A DNA stretch of 64,000 bases, taken from positions 4,617,625-4,681,624 of the forward strand of contig NZ_LR733817.1 in NCBI RefSeq assembly GCF_902506165.1. The letters are read 5' to 3'. This DNA comes from Bosea sp. 29B. GTDB lineage: Bacteria > Pseudomonadota > Alphaproteobacteria > Rhizobiales > Beijerinckiaceae. The stretch's first letter is position 1. Every line of letters starts with the position of its first letter. A program made the translations under genes and the position numbers. The notes below the pieces were generated by a model. It saw only the letters and a program-made list of their open reading frames with translations, was not told the origin of the DNA and made no database searches. Below are positions 27,341 through 35,950 of this stretch, in pieces.

Positions 27341-28266
27341 CAACGGTCCCTCAGCAGGCGCAACTGCACCAGCGAGATGCTGAGCAGGACGAGGAAGAGC
27401 ACGACGGTCTGCGCCGCCGCATAGCCCATGTCGAAGGAGGAGAACGCGGTCTGATAGATCATCAGCACCAGCGGCTTGGTCGCGTTGAGCGGGCCGCCGG
27501 GATCGCCGCTGGTCATGTTGTAGACCTGGTCGAAGATGCGCAGGAAGCCGATCGAGGAGAAGACGACCAGGAAGATGATGGTCGGCTTGAGCAGGGGCAG
27601 CGTGATCTTCCTGAGGATGGCGAAGTCGGAAACGCCGTCGATGCGCGCCGCCTCGTAATAGGTCGTCGGAATGGCGCGCAGGCCGGCGAGGAAGATCACG
27701 ACCTGGAAGCCGAGGCCGGCCCAGATCGCCGGCGCCAGCACCGCCGGCAGTGCCTGCGTGGTCGAGCGCAGGAAGGGCTGCTGCGACAGGCCGACCGAGG
27801 ACAGCAGGTCGTTGATCAGGCCGATGGGCACCGGCTGGTAGAACCAGCGCCAGACCCAGGCCATCGCCGTCGCCGTGGTCAGGAAGGGCAGGAAATACAG
27901 GGCCCGGATGAAGCCGTGCATGAAGCGGACGCGGTCGAGATGGTAGGCGATGGTGAAGGCGAGCACGAGGCTGAGCGGCGTGCCGATGATGAGATAGAGG
28001 AAGGTGTTGCGGAACACCTGCCAGAACACCGGATCGGCCATCAGCCGCTTGAAGTTCGCCAGCCCGACATAGGAAGGCGAATTCATCAGGTTCCAGTTCG
28101 TGGTCGAGATGATGAAGCCCTCGACCGTCGGGTAGAAGCGGATCAGCCCGTAGAACAGGATCGGCACGGCAAGGAAGCCCCAGGCCCAGACCACCTGCTT
28201 CTGCTGCAAGGTGAGGCCCTGCCAGAGGCGCCCGCCGGAGCGGGCGACGTCGGTGTCGGCGGTCAT
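27340..28266 (-). CDS. ABC sugar importer permease (MalF/UgpA type)
   Basis: 308 aa. A polar N-terminus, six helices and the EAA loop TYYEAARIDGVSDFAILRKI (about 204-223). Operon neighbours are the binding protein 55 bases upstream and the partner permease downstream (TGATG). Confidence 0.93.
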   Translation of the reverse strand: MTADTDVARSGGRLWQGLTLQQKQVVWAWGFLAVPILFYGLIRFYPTVEGFIISTTNWNLMNSPSYVGLANFKRLMADPVFWQVFRNTFLYLIIGTPLSLVLAFTIAYHLDRVRFMHGFIRALYFLPFLTTATAMAWVWRWFYQPVPIGLINDLLSSVGLSQQPFLRSTTQALPAVLAPAIWAGLGFQVVIFLAGLRAIPTTYYEAARIDGVSDFAILRKITLPLLKPTIIFLVVFSSIGFLRIFDQVYNMTSGDPGGPLNATKPLVLMIYQTAFSSFDMGYAAAQTVVLFLVLLSISLVQLRLLRDR

Positions 28267-28321
28267 GGCGCGTCCTGCCGTGCTGGGATGCTTCAGGCTG
28301 TCGCGATTGCGTCTTGCGCGA

Positions 28322-29581
28322 TCACTTCTTGTAGAAGCGGTCGAGGATCGCCTGCTCGGCCTTGGCCGCCTCGGCGAGCGAGGTCTTGGCGTCCTGGTTC
28401 TGGATGAACACCCGATTGGCCATGTCGAGGCCGACCTGGCGCTGCGCCAACTCGTCGACGAAGATGGTGGCCTGCGAGTAGTTCAGCGCCTTGAGGAAGG
28501 GACCGTAGATCGGGTGGGCGAGGTTCTTCTCGGTCTCGGCCGCAGCCTTGCGGGCGGGGAGCTCGCCGACCATGTCGAGCCAGACCTGCATCGCTTCCGG
28601 CGAGGTGGTGAAGGCCATGAACTTCTTGGCTGCCTCGAGCTTGGCGCCGGTCGGCTTGGCGGTGATCGCGTTGACCCAATAGCTGGCGAAGTTCGAGCGC
28701 TTGCCGTCGGCGCTCGCCGGTAGCTCGGCCACGCCCCATTCGAAGTTCTTGATGCCGCCGAAGGCGCCGAGGCGGAAGGAGCCGTCGACCGTCATCGCGG
28801 CGCGGCCGGCGCGGAAGGCGGCCTGGCCCTCGTCCATGAAGCCGGCCTGACCGACCTTGTGGACGCGTTGCAGGTCGGCATACCAGTTCAGCGCCTTGGC
28901 GCCGGCCTCGCTGTCATAGGCGACGGTCTTGTTGTCGTCGGAATAGGGCTTGCCGCCCATCTGGCGCAGCAGCACCTCGCGCCACCAGTGCAGGTCCTGG
29001 CCTGGCATGTCGATCACGGCGCCGGCCGAGAGCATGTTGCCGGCGGCGTCGCGCTTCACCGTCTTCTTGGCGGCTTCGAGATAGTCGTCGAGCGTCTGCG
29101 GCGGCTTGTTCGGGTCGAGCCCGGCCTCCTGGAACAGCTTCTTGTTGTAGAACAGCGCCAGCGTGCGCACCGCGGTCGGCAGGCCGTAATACTCGCCGTC
29201 GCGCTTCATCGTTTGGACGATCGGGTAGAATTCCTTCTCGATCACGTCGTGCGGGAAGGCGTCGCGCGGCAGCGGCTGGATGAATTTGGCGCCGACGAAA
29301 TTGTCGAGCCAGCCATAATAGAGCTGGACCACGTCCGGCCCCTGGCCGGCCGGCACGGCGGCGGCGATCTTGGTCTGGTAGTCGGCATAGGGGAAGGTCG
29401 TGTGCTTGACCTTGATGCCGGGATTGGCGACCTCGAAGCGCTTGATCAGCTCGTTCATCGCCTTGATGCGGGCGTCGAAGACATATTGCCAATACTCGAT
29501 CTCGACCGCCTGGGCGCGCGCGCCGGCAATGGTGCCGATCGACATGGCAATGCCCAGGACTAGTCCGCGAAAGCAGCGCAT
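28322..29581 (-). CDS. CUT1-type ABC importer, solute-binding protein
   Basis: 419 aa family 1 binding protein with a Sec signal peptide (residues 1-24, ending GARAQA). Motifs: IEYWQYVFDARIKAMNELI at the mature start, GQGPDVVQLYYGW (about 79-91), and LALFYNKKLFQEAGLDP (about 139-155). The ATG at 29581 has a GGGGAGGAAG ribosome site; an upstream in-frame start at 29671 lacks one. First gene of the operon that also encodes lyase, kinase and SIS enzyme. Confidence 0.93.
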   Translation of the reverse strand: MRCFRGLVLGIAMSIGTIAGARAQAVEIEYWQYVFDARIKAMNELIKRFEVANPGIKVKHTTFPYADYQTKIAAAVPAGQGPDVVQLYYGWLDNFVGAKFIQPLPRDAFPHDVIEKEFYPIVQTMKRDGEYYGLPTAVRTLALFYNKKLFQEAGLDPNKPPQTLDDYLEAAKKTVKRDAAGNMLSAGAVIDMPGQDLHWWREVLLRQMGGKPYSDDNKTVAYDSEAGAKALNWYADLQRVHKVGQAGFMDEGQAAFRAGRAAMTVDGSFRLGAFGGIKNFEWGVAELPASADGKRSNFASYWVNAITAKPTGAKLEAAKKFMAFTTSPEAMQVWLDMVGELPARKAAAETEKNLAHPIYGPFLKALNYSQATIFVDELAQRQVGLDMANRVFIQNQDAKTSLAEAAKAEQAILDRFYKK

Positions 29582-29687
29582 GGATCTTCCTCCCCGTCTG
29601 GTTGCGACGCCCGCCCGCATGCTCGCTCCCGGCTGCCGGACGTTCAGCGGGCATGCTTTCCCGGCGCTCATCCGCTGTCAACATATT

Positions 29688-29701
29688 AATTCACTTGAAT
29701 T
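29688..29701. promoter_or_regulatory. Palindrome in the ROK/importer divergent region
   Basis: AATTCA-CT-TGAATT, a perfect 14-base inverted repeat in an A+T-rich patch of the 167-base gap between the importer operon and the ROK gene. Position and symmetry suit a ROK repressor operator controlling both directions. Confidence 0.45.
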
Positions 29702-29748
29702 GGTTTAATGGCCGGCGCAGCCTGTGCGAACAGGAGAGGCCGCCTACC

Positions 29749-31008
29749 ATGCCGCATCGCAAGCCTCCGGCCGCGCACAGCGCCGCCCTCGGCACCAACC
29801 CTGAGCGGGCGCGTCGCCATAACCGGCGGGTCGTTCTGGAGACGTTGCGCCAGCATGGCCGGCTCGGCCGCTCCGACATCGCCAATCTGACTCGGCTGAC
29901 GGCGCAGGCTGTTTCCAACATCGTCGCCGAGCTGCTGGAAGAGGGCTTCCTGATCGAGCTCGGGCGCCGGCGCACGGCGCGCGGCCAGCCGCCGGTCGAG
30001 TTCGCCCTCAACGCCGATGGCGGTGTGACCGCCGGCATGGAGATCGCCGCCGACCATATCACCACGGTCCTTGTCGACCTCGCCGGTGAGGTCAGGGCGC
30101 AGCGGGTCGTGCCCGTGCCGGACCTTTCGGTCGAAGCGGTGCAGGCGCTGGCAGCGGCCGAACTCAAGCGAGCGCGAGCGACGAGGGGCCTGCCGGATCG
30201 CCTGCTCGGCTGCGGCGTCGTCATGCCCGGCCCGTTCGATTTCGAGGGGACGATCACCGTCGGCTCGACGGCACTGCCGGGCTGGACCGGGCGCGACGTC
30301 ACCGCGCTGATGGGCGCCGCGCTGTCGACCTCCGTGACGGTCGAGAACGATGCGACGGCAGCGGCCGTCGGCGAGCATCTCTATGGCATTGGCCGGAACC
30401 TCCGGCATTTCTGCCTGGTCTATTTCGGCCTCGGTCTCGGTCTCGGACTGATGCTCGGTGGTGAGCCTTACCGAGGCGCCCAAGGCAATGCCGGCGAGCT
30501 CGGACATGTTCCGGCGGTACCGCAGGGCCTGCCTTGCGTCTGCGGCCGCGAAGGCTGCCTCGAGCGCTATGTCTCGCCTTCGGCCTTGCAGGAGATCCTG
30601 CGCCAGGCCGGTATCGTTCAGGTCGACCCGGCCAGCATTGCGCGGCTTCATGCCGAGGGGCACCCGGCCCTGATCGGCTGGATCGCCCAGGCCGGACCGC
30701 TGCTCGCGCCGGTGCTCGCCATGCTGGAGAACCTGTTCGACCCGGAGACGATCATCCTCGGCGGTGCGCTGCCGGACAGCGTCATCGACGCGCTGATCGC
30801 GGCGACCGAACCGCTGCCGCTCACCGTCGCCAGGCGTGGCGACCGCGCCATCCCGCGTATCCAGCGCGGCACCACCGGTCAGCTCACGGCTGCGCTCGGG
30901 GCCGCGGCTCTGCCGCTGCTCGATGCGACTGCGCCGCGCCTGGTGCGCAATCCGGCGGCAGGCGAGCCGGCACAACTCATCACCGCAGACATTGTGCCCG
31001 TATCGTAG
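29749..31008 (+). CDS. ROK-family transcriptional regulator (NagC/XylR-like)
   Basis: 419 aa. N-terminal winged helix (residues 20-80, GRLGRSDIANLTRLTAQAVS) followed by an ASKHA-type sugar-binding domain with ENDATAAAVGEHLYG (about 200-214) and the zinc site GELGHV plus CVCGREGCLERY (about 246-276, CxCGxxGCLE). It likely represses the divergent importer operon and senses its sugar or sugar phosphate. The ATG at 29749 follows CAGGAGAGG. Confidence 0.92.
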   Translation: MPHRKPPAAHSAALGTNPERARRHNRRVVLETLRQHGRLGRSDIANLTRLTAQAVSNIVAELLEEGFLIELGRRRTARGQPPVEFALNADGGVTAGMEIAADHITTVLVDLAGEVRAQRVVPVPDLSVEAVQALAAAELKRARATRGLPDRLLGCGVVMPGPFDFEGTITVGSTALPGWTGRDVTALMGAALSTSVTVENDATAAAVGEHLYGIGRNLRHFCLVYFGLGLGLGLMLGGEPYRGAQGNAGELGHVPAVPQGLPCVCGREGCLERYVSPSALQEILRQAGIVQVDPASIARLHAEGHPALIGWIAQAGPLLAPVLAMLENLFDPETIILGGALPDSVIDALIAATEPLPLTVARRGDRAIPRIQRGTTGQLTAALGAAALPLLDATAPRLVRNPAAGEPAQLITADIVPVS

Positions 31009-31202
31009 CGCTTGGCATCTCGGTCGCGATCAACAGGTCGAGACTGGTTGATCGACATGCTGCGCCAGCCTGGCTTTTCCGCTAACGCTCAGTCAGGCGA
31101 GTCGTTTGCCCGGGACCGATCGAACCGTCGCGCCTTTCGGGGATTGATCTTGGCAAGGCTCTTGCTAACGAGCCTGGGCGAGCGATTGGAGACGCCGGCC
31201 GG

Positions 31203-32039
31203 ATGCTGGAATTCGAAGGGCGCGGCTTGCGCCGGATCAGGGTGCTGCGGCCGCCGCAGATGTCGAGCTGGACGCGCGAAGCTGCTGGCCAGCCGGCGCT
31301 CGCCAGCACGCCGCCGGCCGCGGAGCTCAGGATCGCCTCCTACAACATCCACAAGGCCGTGGGCCGCGATCGCCGCTTCGATCCCGACCGGATCATCGAG
31401 GTGATCCGCCAGATCGACGCCGATGTCGTGGCGCTGCAGGAGGCTGACCAGCGCTTCGGCGAGCGCTCCGGGCTGCTCGACCTCGCCCGCCTCGAGCGTC
31501 GCACGGGCCTGAAGCCGGTGCCGGTGCAGAGCGCCTGGCAGGGCCATGGCTGGCACGGCAATGTCGTGCTCTTCCGCGATGGGGCGGTGACTGCGACGCG
31601 CCAGCTCGTCCTGCCCGGTGTCGAGCCGCGCGGAGCGCTGATCGCCGATCTCACGGTCTGCGGCTCACCGATCCGGGTGGTCGCGGCGCATCTCGGGCTG
31701 CTGCGCCATTCGCGCTCGCGCCAGGTCGAAACGCTGATCAACGCCTCCAAGCCGACCGACGGGCGCCCGATCTTTCTGATGGGGGACCTCAACGAATGGC
31801 GGATCGGCAAGAAGTCCAGCCTGCACGGGCTGGCGCCGAAATTCGGGCCGCTGCAGGCGGCGATCCCGAGCTTCCCGGCGCGCTTCCCGATCTGGGCGCT
31901 CGACCGCATCGTCGCCTATCCCGCCGAAACGATCACGCAGGTCCAGCTGCACGACACCGAATTGTCGCGGCTGGCCTCCGATCACCTGCCGATCAAGGCG
32001 GTGGTGCATCTGCCAGGCGAGGAGCGTCAGGCGCATTAG
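31203..32039 (+). CDS. Endonuclease/exonuclease/phosphatase (EEP) family protein
   Basis: 278 aa. EEP metal and catalytic motifs in order: SYNIHKAVG (about 45-53), ALQEAD (about 77-82), AAHLGLLRHS (about 161-170), MGDLNEW (about 194-200) and SDHLPIKA (about 260-267). The family covers DNA repair nucleases and lipid phosphatases; the substrate is not evident. No signal peptide. The start is uncertain: ATG 31203 or ATG 31260, neither with a good ribosome site. Stands alone. Confidence 0.82.
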   Translation: MLEFEGRGLRRIRVLRPPQMSSWTREAAGQPALASTPPAAELRIASYNIHKAVGRDRRFDPDRIIEVIRQIDADVVALQEADQRFGERSGLLDLARLERRTGLKPVPVQSAWQGHGWHGNVVLFRDGAVTATRQLVLPGVEPRGALIADLTVCGSPIRVVAAHLGLLRHSRSRQVETLINASKPTDGRPIFLMGDLNEWRIGKKSSLHGLAPKFGPLQAAIPSFPARFPIWALDRIVAYPAETITQVQLHDTELSRLASDHLPIKAVVHLPGEERQAH

Positions 32040-32082
32040 AGCTTCCCGTCAGCAGCAAGCGGCGGGTGGGCCGTAAATCGGC

Positions 32083-32111
32083 TTGACGTTATTACATAGG
32101 AATCCTATTCA
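32083..32111 (+). promoter_or_regulatory. Promoter with overlapping operator for the MarR gene
   Basis: TTGACG (32083-32088) and TATTCA (32106-32111) are 17 bases apart. Between them and into the -10 lies ATAGGA-A-TCCTAT (32096-32108), a perfect inverted repeat, as expected for an autoregulating MarR protein. The predicted transcription start (about 32118) coincides with the ATG, and no ribosome site precedes it, so the transcript may be leaderless. Confidence 0.6.
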
Positions 32112-32117
32112 ATTGGC

Positions 32118-32789
32118 ATGACAGCGTTCGACACCAGCTCCGAGCCTCTTCCGCAGCGCCTTCGCGAGGGGCTTGAGCGGCTGGCGAGCGTGCTGAAGGC
32201 CGATCAATGGTCTGCGGCGAATGCGGTCAGCCTTAATCCGACGCAGGCGCATGTGCTCTCCTTCCTTGCCGGCCGCGGCAAAGCCGGGCTGCGCGTCCGG
32301 GCGATCGCCGAGCATCTCGGGGTGACGCAGCCAACCGCGACGGATTCGATCGCGGCGTTGGAGCGCAAGGGCCTAGTCACCAAGGGGCCGGATGCCAGCG
32401 ATGCGCGCGCGGTCGCGGTACGGGTCACCGAGGCGGGACGCGATGCGGTCAAGGCGATCGGGCTTTCCACCACGGCGACCAATACAGCGTTAGCTGGCCT
32501 GTCCGCCGCCGAGCAGGCCGATCTGCTCCTGCTCGTCGTCAAGCTGATCCGCTCGCTGCAGCTCGCCGGCGCCTTGCCGGAACAGCGCGCTTGCGTGACC
32601 TGCCGCCATTTCCGGCCGAAGGCCCATCCCGGCACTGACATGCCGCATCATTGCGCCTTCGTGAACGCCGCTTTCGGGACCCGGCATCTCCGGCTCGATT
32701 GCGGCGAGCATGAAACCGCGGAGCCGTCCGCCCAGGCTGCCACCTGGCGGGACTTCACGGCGTCCGCACCCCTCCAGACGAACCGCTAG
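32118..32789 (+). CDS. MarR-family regulator with Cys/His-rich C-terminal tail
   Basis: 223 aa. The winged helix (about residues 36-110) includes VRAIAEHLGVTQPTATDSIAALERKGLV and the wing PDASDARAVAVRVT. Beyond the MarR core (ends about 152) is a 70-residue tail with Cys159-x2-Cys162, Cys179 and Cys195 plus His164, His177, His178 and His198 in a CxxCRHF, HHCAF, LDCGEHE arrangement, which looks like a metal or iron-sulfur site. That suggests a redox- or metal-sensing regulator. It is followed after 15 bases by the exported-protein gene. Confidence 0.88.
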   Translation: MTAFDTSSEPLPQRLREGLERLASVLKADQWSAANAVSLNPTQAHVLSFLAGRGKAGLRVRAIAEHLGVTQPTATDSIAALERKGLVTKGPDASDARAVAVRVTEAGRDAVKAIGLSTTATNTALAGLSAAEQADLLLLVVKLIRSLQLAGALPEQRACVTCRHFRPKAHPGTDMPHHCAFVNAAFGTRHLRLDCGEHETAEPSAQAATWRDFTASAPLQTNR

Positions 32790-32804
32790 GAAGGATCAAA
32801 CACC

Positions 32805-33524
32805 ATGAAGAGATTTGAGCTGCGGGGTATCGGCCTCGCCGCAACGGCCGCGCTGTGCCTGGTCGGCGCCGCCGGGGCACATGAGATCAAGAGCGCCGGC
32901 AATCAGGCCGTGCAGGCCTCGTTCGACATCATCGAGACCGCGATCACTACCGATCACGGCCATGCAATCTTCCGCAGCCGCCTGCGTGGCGATGCCGGCG
33001 CCGCCAAGCCCGCCGCGACCGGCAAGTTCGCCGGCTCCGAGGTCTATGCCTATGTCTGGCCGACCTCGCTCGACAGCGCCGAGGTCGGCTTCGACAAGGG
33101 CCAGGGTATCGTCGCGCTCGCCGTGACCTTCCACCCCGACTTCGACGACGGCGCCAAGAGTGCCAGGAATCGCGACGTCTGGCACCCGCACTGGGTCGTG
33201 CTGGCCGAGGACAAGGCCTGCGGTGGTGGCCTGAAGGTTCGCGATATTCCCGATGGGGCAAAGCCGCGTGTGCCCGAGACCTGGCCCGGCGTGCCGCTCC
33301 TGATCGACAGCCCAGCCTACAAGACCGCGCTTTCCGGCAGCACGGTCGAGGTCCATGTGCCGCTCGACAAGCTCGGGGCGCTGAAGGGCGCCTCCTTCGA
33401 CGGCGTCACCGCAGGCTTGCGCGTCAACGCCAACCTGCATGCGCCGCTGCTCTGCGTCGCCGATGTCTTCAAGGTCGCCTCGGGCAATCTCAGCCTGCCC
33501 GGCAAGGTCGCTCCGGCGAAGTGA
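32805..33524 (+). CDS. Exported protein of unknown function
   Basis: 239 aa with a signal peptide ending at GAAGA (residues 1-25). The mature protein starts HEIKSAGNQAVQASFDIIE and is rich in His and Asp near TTDHGHAIFRSRLRG and NRDVWHPHWVVL, which could bind a metal. Two Cys (CGGG and LLCVADVF) may form a disulfide. I do not recognise the family. Gene order MarR - this - AhpD-like and a ribosome-site-containing 15-base gap indicate an operon under the MarR regulator. Confidence 0.7.
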   Translation: MKRFELRGIGLAATAALCLVGAAGAHEIKSAGNQAVQASFDIIETAITTDHGHAIFRSRLRGDAGAAKPAATGKFAGSEVYAYVWPTSLDSAEVGFDKGQGIVALAVTFHPDFDDGAKSARNRDVWHPHWVVLAEDKACGGGLKVRDIPDGAKPRVPETWPGVPLLIDSPAYKTALSGSTVEVHVPLDKLGALKGASFDGVTAGLRVNANLHAPLLCVADVFKVASGNLSLPGKVAPAK

Positions 33525-33558
33525 TGCCGGCGGATATCCGCCGGTGATCCGGCTGGAT

Positions 33559-33598
33559 GGGCGGCGCGTCGACTGCCATCGGCGCACCGCCCGGTTTT
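33559..33598 (+). terminator. Hairpin with T run after the exported-protein gene
   Basis: GGGCGG and CCGCCC arms (extended by GCG/CGC) close a GC-rich loop and are followed by GGTTTT. A perfect 18-base palindrome (33527-33544, CCGGCGGAT/ATCCGCCGG) lies just before. It may terminate or attenuate transcription before the AhpD-like gene. Confidence 0.5.
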
Positions 33599-33624
33599 CC
33601 CCCTCCAGACGATAGAGAAGGACC

Positions 33625-34176
33625 ATGATCATGACACGTATCAACCTGATCGATCCAGCCGCGGCGTCGGCCGAGGCTGCTCCGCTCCTCGCCGAGATCA
33701 AGAACGCCTTCGGCGTGACGCCGAACATGTTCCGCGCCGTCGCCAACTCGCCGGCTGCGCTGGCGAGCATGTGGGGCTCGTTCGGCGTGCTCGGTGGCGG
33801 CCGCCTCGGCGCCAAGCTCGGTGAGCAGATCGCGGTTGCGATCGCCGATCGCAACGCTTGCGACTACTGCCTCGCCGCCCACACAGCACTGGGCCGTAAG
33901 ACCGGTGCCAGCGCTGCCGAGATGAGCGAGGCGCAGGCTGGTCTCTCCAGCGATCCACGCACCGCGGCGGCGCTCGCCTTCGTGCTGAAGGTCGTCGAGA
34001 ACCGCGCCGCGATCGGCGAGAGCGATGTCGCGGCGTTGCGGGCGGCCGGCTTCGACGATGGCGAGATCGTCGAGATCATGGCGCATGTCGCGCTCAACCT
34101 GTTCACCAACTACGTCAACGTCGCCTTCGACGTCCCTGTGGACTTCCCGGGCGTGAAGCTGCGGTCTGCCGCCTGA
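33625..34176 (+). CDS. Carboxymuconolactone decarboxylase/AhpD-like protein
   Basis: 183 aa all-helical CMD fold. The redox motif NACDYCLAAHTALGRK (about residues 73-88, CxxC followed by His) is that of alkylhydroperoxidase D-type peroxidase-related proteins. Either ATG 33625 or ATG 33631 could be used; the ribosome site GAGAAGG favours the second by spacing. Its place behind a Cys-rich MarR regulator suggests an oxidative or electrophile stress response. Confidence 0.85.
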   Translation: MIMTRINLIDPAAASAEAAPLLAEIKNAFGVTPNMFRAVANSPAALASMWGSFGVLGGGRLGAKLGEQIAVAIADRNACDYCLAAHTALGRKTGASAAEMSEAQAGLSSDPRTAAALAFVLKVVENRAAIGESDVAALRAAGFDDGEIVEIMAHVALNLFTNYVNVAFDVPVDFPGVKLRSAA

Positions 34177-34187
34177 CGCCGATTTGG

Positions 34188-34232
34188 CCGGTCCGGCGGC
34201 GCGGCATCCGCCGTGGCTGCCGGGCCGGTTTT
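34188..34232 (+). terminator. Terminator after the AhpD-like gene
   Basis: CCGGTCC pairs with GGGCCGG (one G-T pair), an inner GGCGG/CCGCC hairpin stacks inside, and TTTT follows. It starts 11 bases after the stop codon. Confidence 0.5.
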
Positions 34233-34342
34233 CGGGTGCAGGGCGAGCGCCGGTCGCGGGGCAGGCTTGAGGCATCCTCAAGTGACGCCCGGATGGCGGC
34301 ATGCCACGATGGGGCGTCCCTATCGAGACCGGATCCTGCCCA

Positions 34343-35944
34343 ATGACGACCGAGCCGAGCCGCGCCAAGGCCTATCGCACCCAGAACTGGAGCCTGACCA
34401 AGCCTTCGGCGCGCGGACGCAAGGGCGTCGTCGTCTCGCAGAACCACGAGGCCGCCGCCGCCGGGGCGGCGATCCTGGAAGCCGGCGGCAACGCCGCTGA
34501 TGCCGCAGTCGCCACCGCCTTCGCGCTGGCAGCGGTCGAGCCCTGGAACAGTGGACTCGGCGGCATCGGTTTCGGCGTTGTGCTCAAGGCCGGCGAAAGC
34601 AAAGCCCAAGTCGTGGATTTCGGCCCTGTCGCGCCGCGCCGCGCCGATCCGGCCGATTATCCGATGACCGGCGCGATGAAGTTCGACCTGTTCGCCTGGC
34701 CGGAGGTCGAAGGCGATCGCAACATCCACGGACCGCTCTCCTTCTGCATCCCGTCTTCTGTTGCCGGCTACGCCAAGCTGAAGGAGACGTTCGGCACTAG
34801 CATGCCCGTCTCCGAGCTGCTTCAGCCCGCGATCGTCCTGGCCAGGCGCGGTCTGGCGCAGGACTGGTACACGACGCTGAAGATCGCCTCCTCGGCCTCT
34901 GTGCTCAGGCTTTACGAGGAGAGCGCCCGCATCTACCTGCCGGGCGGCTTGCCGCCGGTGCCGCCCTATCAGGGCGTGCCGGGCTTCCGGACGCTCGGCA
35001 ATCTCGGTGCGACGCTCGAACATCTCGCCAAGGCCGGGCTCGACGATTTCTATCGCGGCGAGCTGGCGAAGAGATTGGCTGCCGACATTGCCGCGGCCGG
35101 TGGCGTCGTCGATGCGCAGGACCTCGCCGACTGCCGCGCGAGCGTGCGCGAGGCGCCGGTGATCGACTGGCGCGGCACGCACCGGATCCACACCGCCGGC
35201 GGGCTGACCGCTGCACCGACTTTGCAGGCTGTGGTCGAGGGCATGGCGGCAAGTCCGCCGCCGGAGGGCGGGCCGGACTCGACTTGGTTCGCCAGGCTGT
35301 CGCAGGTGATGCGCGAGGCCTATGCAAGCCGGCTCGAAGGGCTCGGCGCGGCGCAAGCCGCGAAGGAGCCGGGCGAGACCTGCACCACGCATCTCACCGT
35401 GGTCGACGGCGAGGGCACGATCGTCGCGCTGACCACGACCCTGCTGTCCTCGATGGGCAGCCGCCTCGTCCTGCCCGACACCGGCGTGCTGATGAACAAC
35501 GGCATGATGTGGTTTGACCCGCGTCCAGGCAGCGCCAATGCGATCGCGCCGGGAGCCCGTCCCTTGTGCAATATGTGTCCGGTGGTGGTGACCCCTGCCG
35601 ATGGCGCCTATCCGCGCCATGGCGCCGGCGCCTCGGGCGGGCGGCGCATCCTCGCGAGCGTCTACCAGATGCTGGCCTTCACTCTCGACAGTGGCATGAG
35701 CCTGGAGGATGCCGCGCACCAGCCGCGCATCGACGTCTCCGGTCCCGACGGCACCAGCGCCGATGCCCGCCTGCCCGAGGGTACGCTCGATGCGCTGGCG
35801 GCAGCCGGCTCGCTAACCGTGGTCGAGCATGGCGTGCTGCCGCTCAACTTTGCCTGCCCGAACATGGTGCGAACCGGGCAGGACGGGCAGGAAGGCATCA
35901 GCGACGCCGCCTCGCCCTGGTCGGCGGCGGTGGCGGCGAATTGA
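34343..35944 (+). CDS. Gamma-glutamyltransferase-family Ntn hydrolase (no signal peptide)
   Basis: 533 aa self-processing GGT. The large-subunit start has NHEAAAAGAAILEAGGNAADAAVATAFALA (partly quoted), and the small subunit begins at the nucleophile Thr348 in CTTHLTVVDGEG; GAGASGGRRI near residue 430 is the conserved Gly-rich loop. There is no leader, unlike periplasmic GGT, so it should act in the cytoplasm on imported gamma-glutamyl or other amide compounds. The ATG at 34343 was chosen; an upstream ATG at 34301 lacks context. Convergent with a binding-protein gene. Confidence 0.88.
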   Translation: MTTEPSRAKAYRTQNWSLTKPSARGRKGVVVSQNHEAAAAGAAILEAGGNAADAAVATAFALAAVEPWNSGLGGIGFGVVLKAGESKAQVVDFGPVAPRRADPADYPMTGAMKFDLFAWPEVEGDRNIHGPLSFCIPSSVAGYAKLKETFGTSMPVSELLQPAIVLARRGLAQDWYTTLKIASSASVLRLYEESARIYLPGGLPPVPPYQGVPGFRTLGNLGATLEHLAKAGLDDFYRGELAKRLAADIAAAGGVVDAQDLADCRASVREAPVIDWRGTHRIHTAGGLTAAPTLQAVVEGMAASPPPEGGPDSTWFARLSQVMREAYASRLEGLGAAQAAKEPGETCTTHLTVVDGEGTIVALTTTLLSSMGSRLVLPDTGVLMNNGMMWFDPRPGSANAIAPGARPLCNMCPVVVTPADGAYPRHGAGASGGRRILASVYQMLAFTLDSGMSLEDAAHQPRIDVSGPDGTSADARLPEGTLDALAAAGSLTVVEHGVLPLNFACPNMVRTGQDGQEGISDAASPWSAAVAAN

Positions 35945-35950
35945 GTTAGG

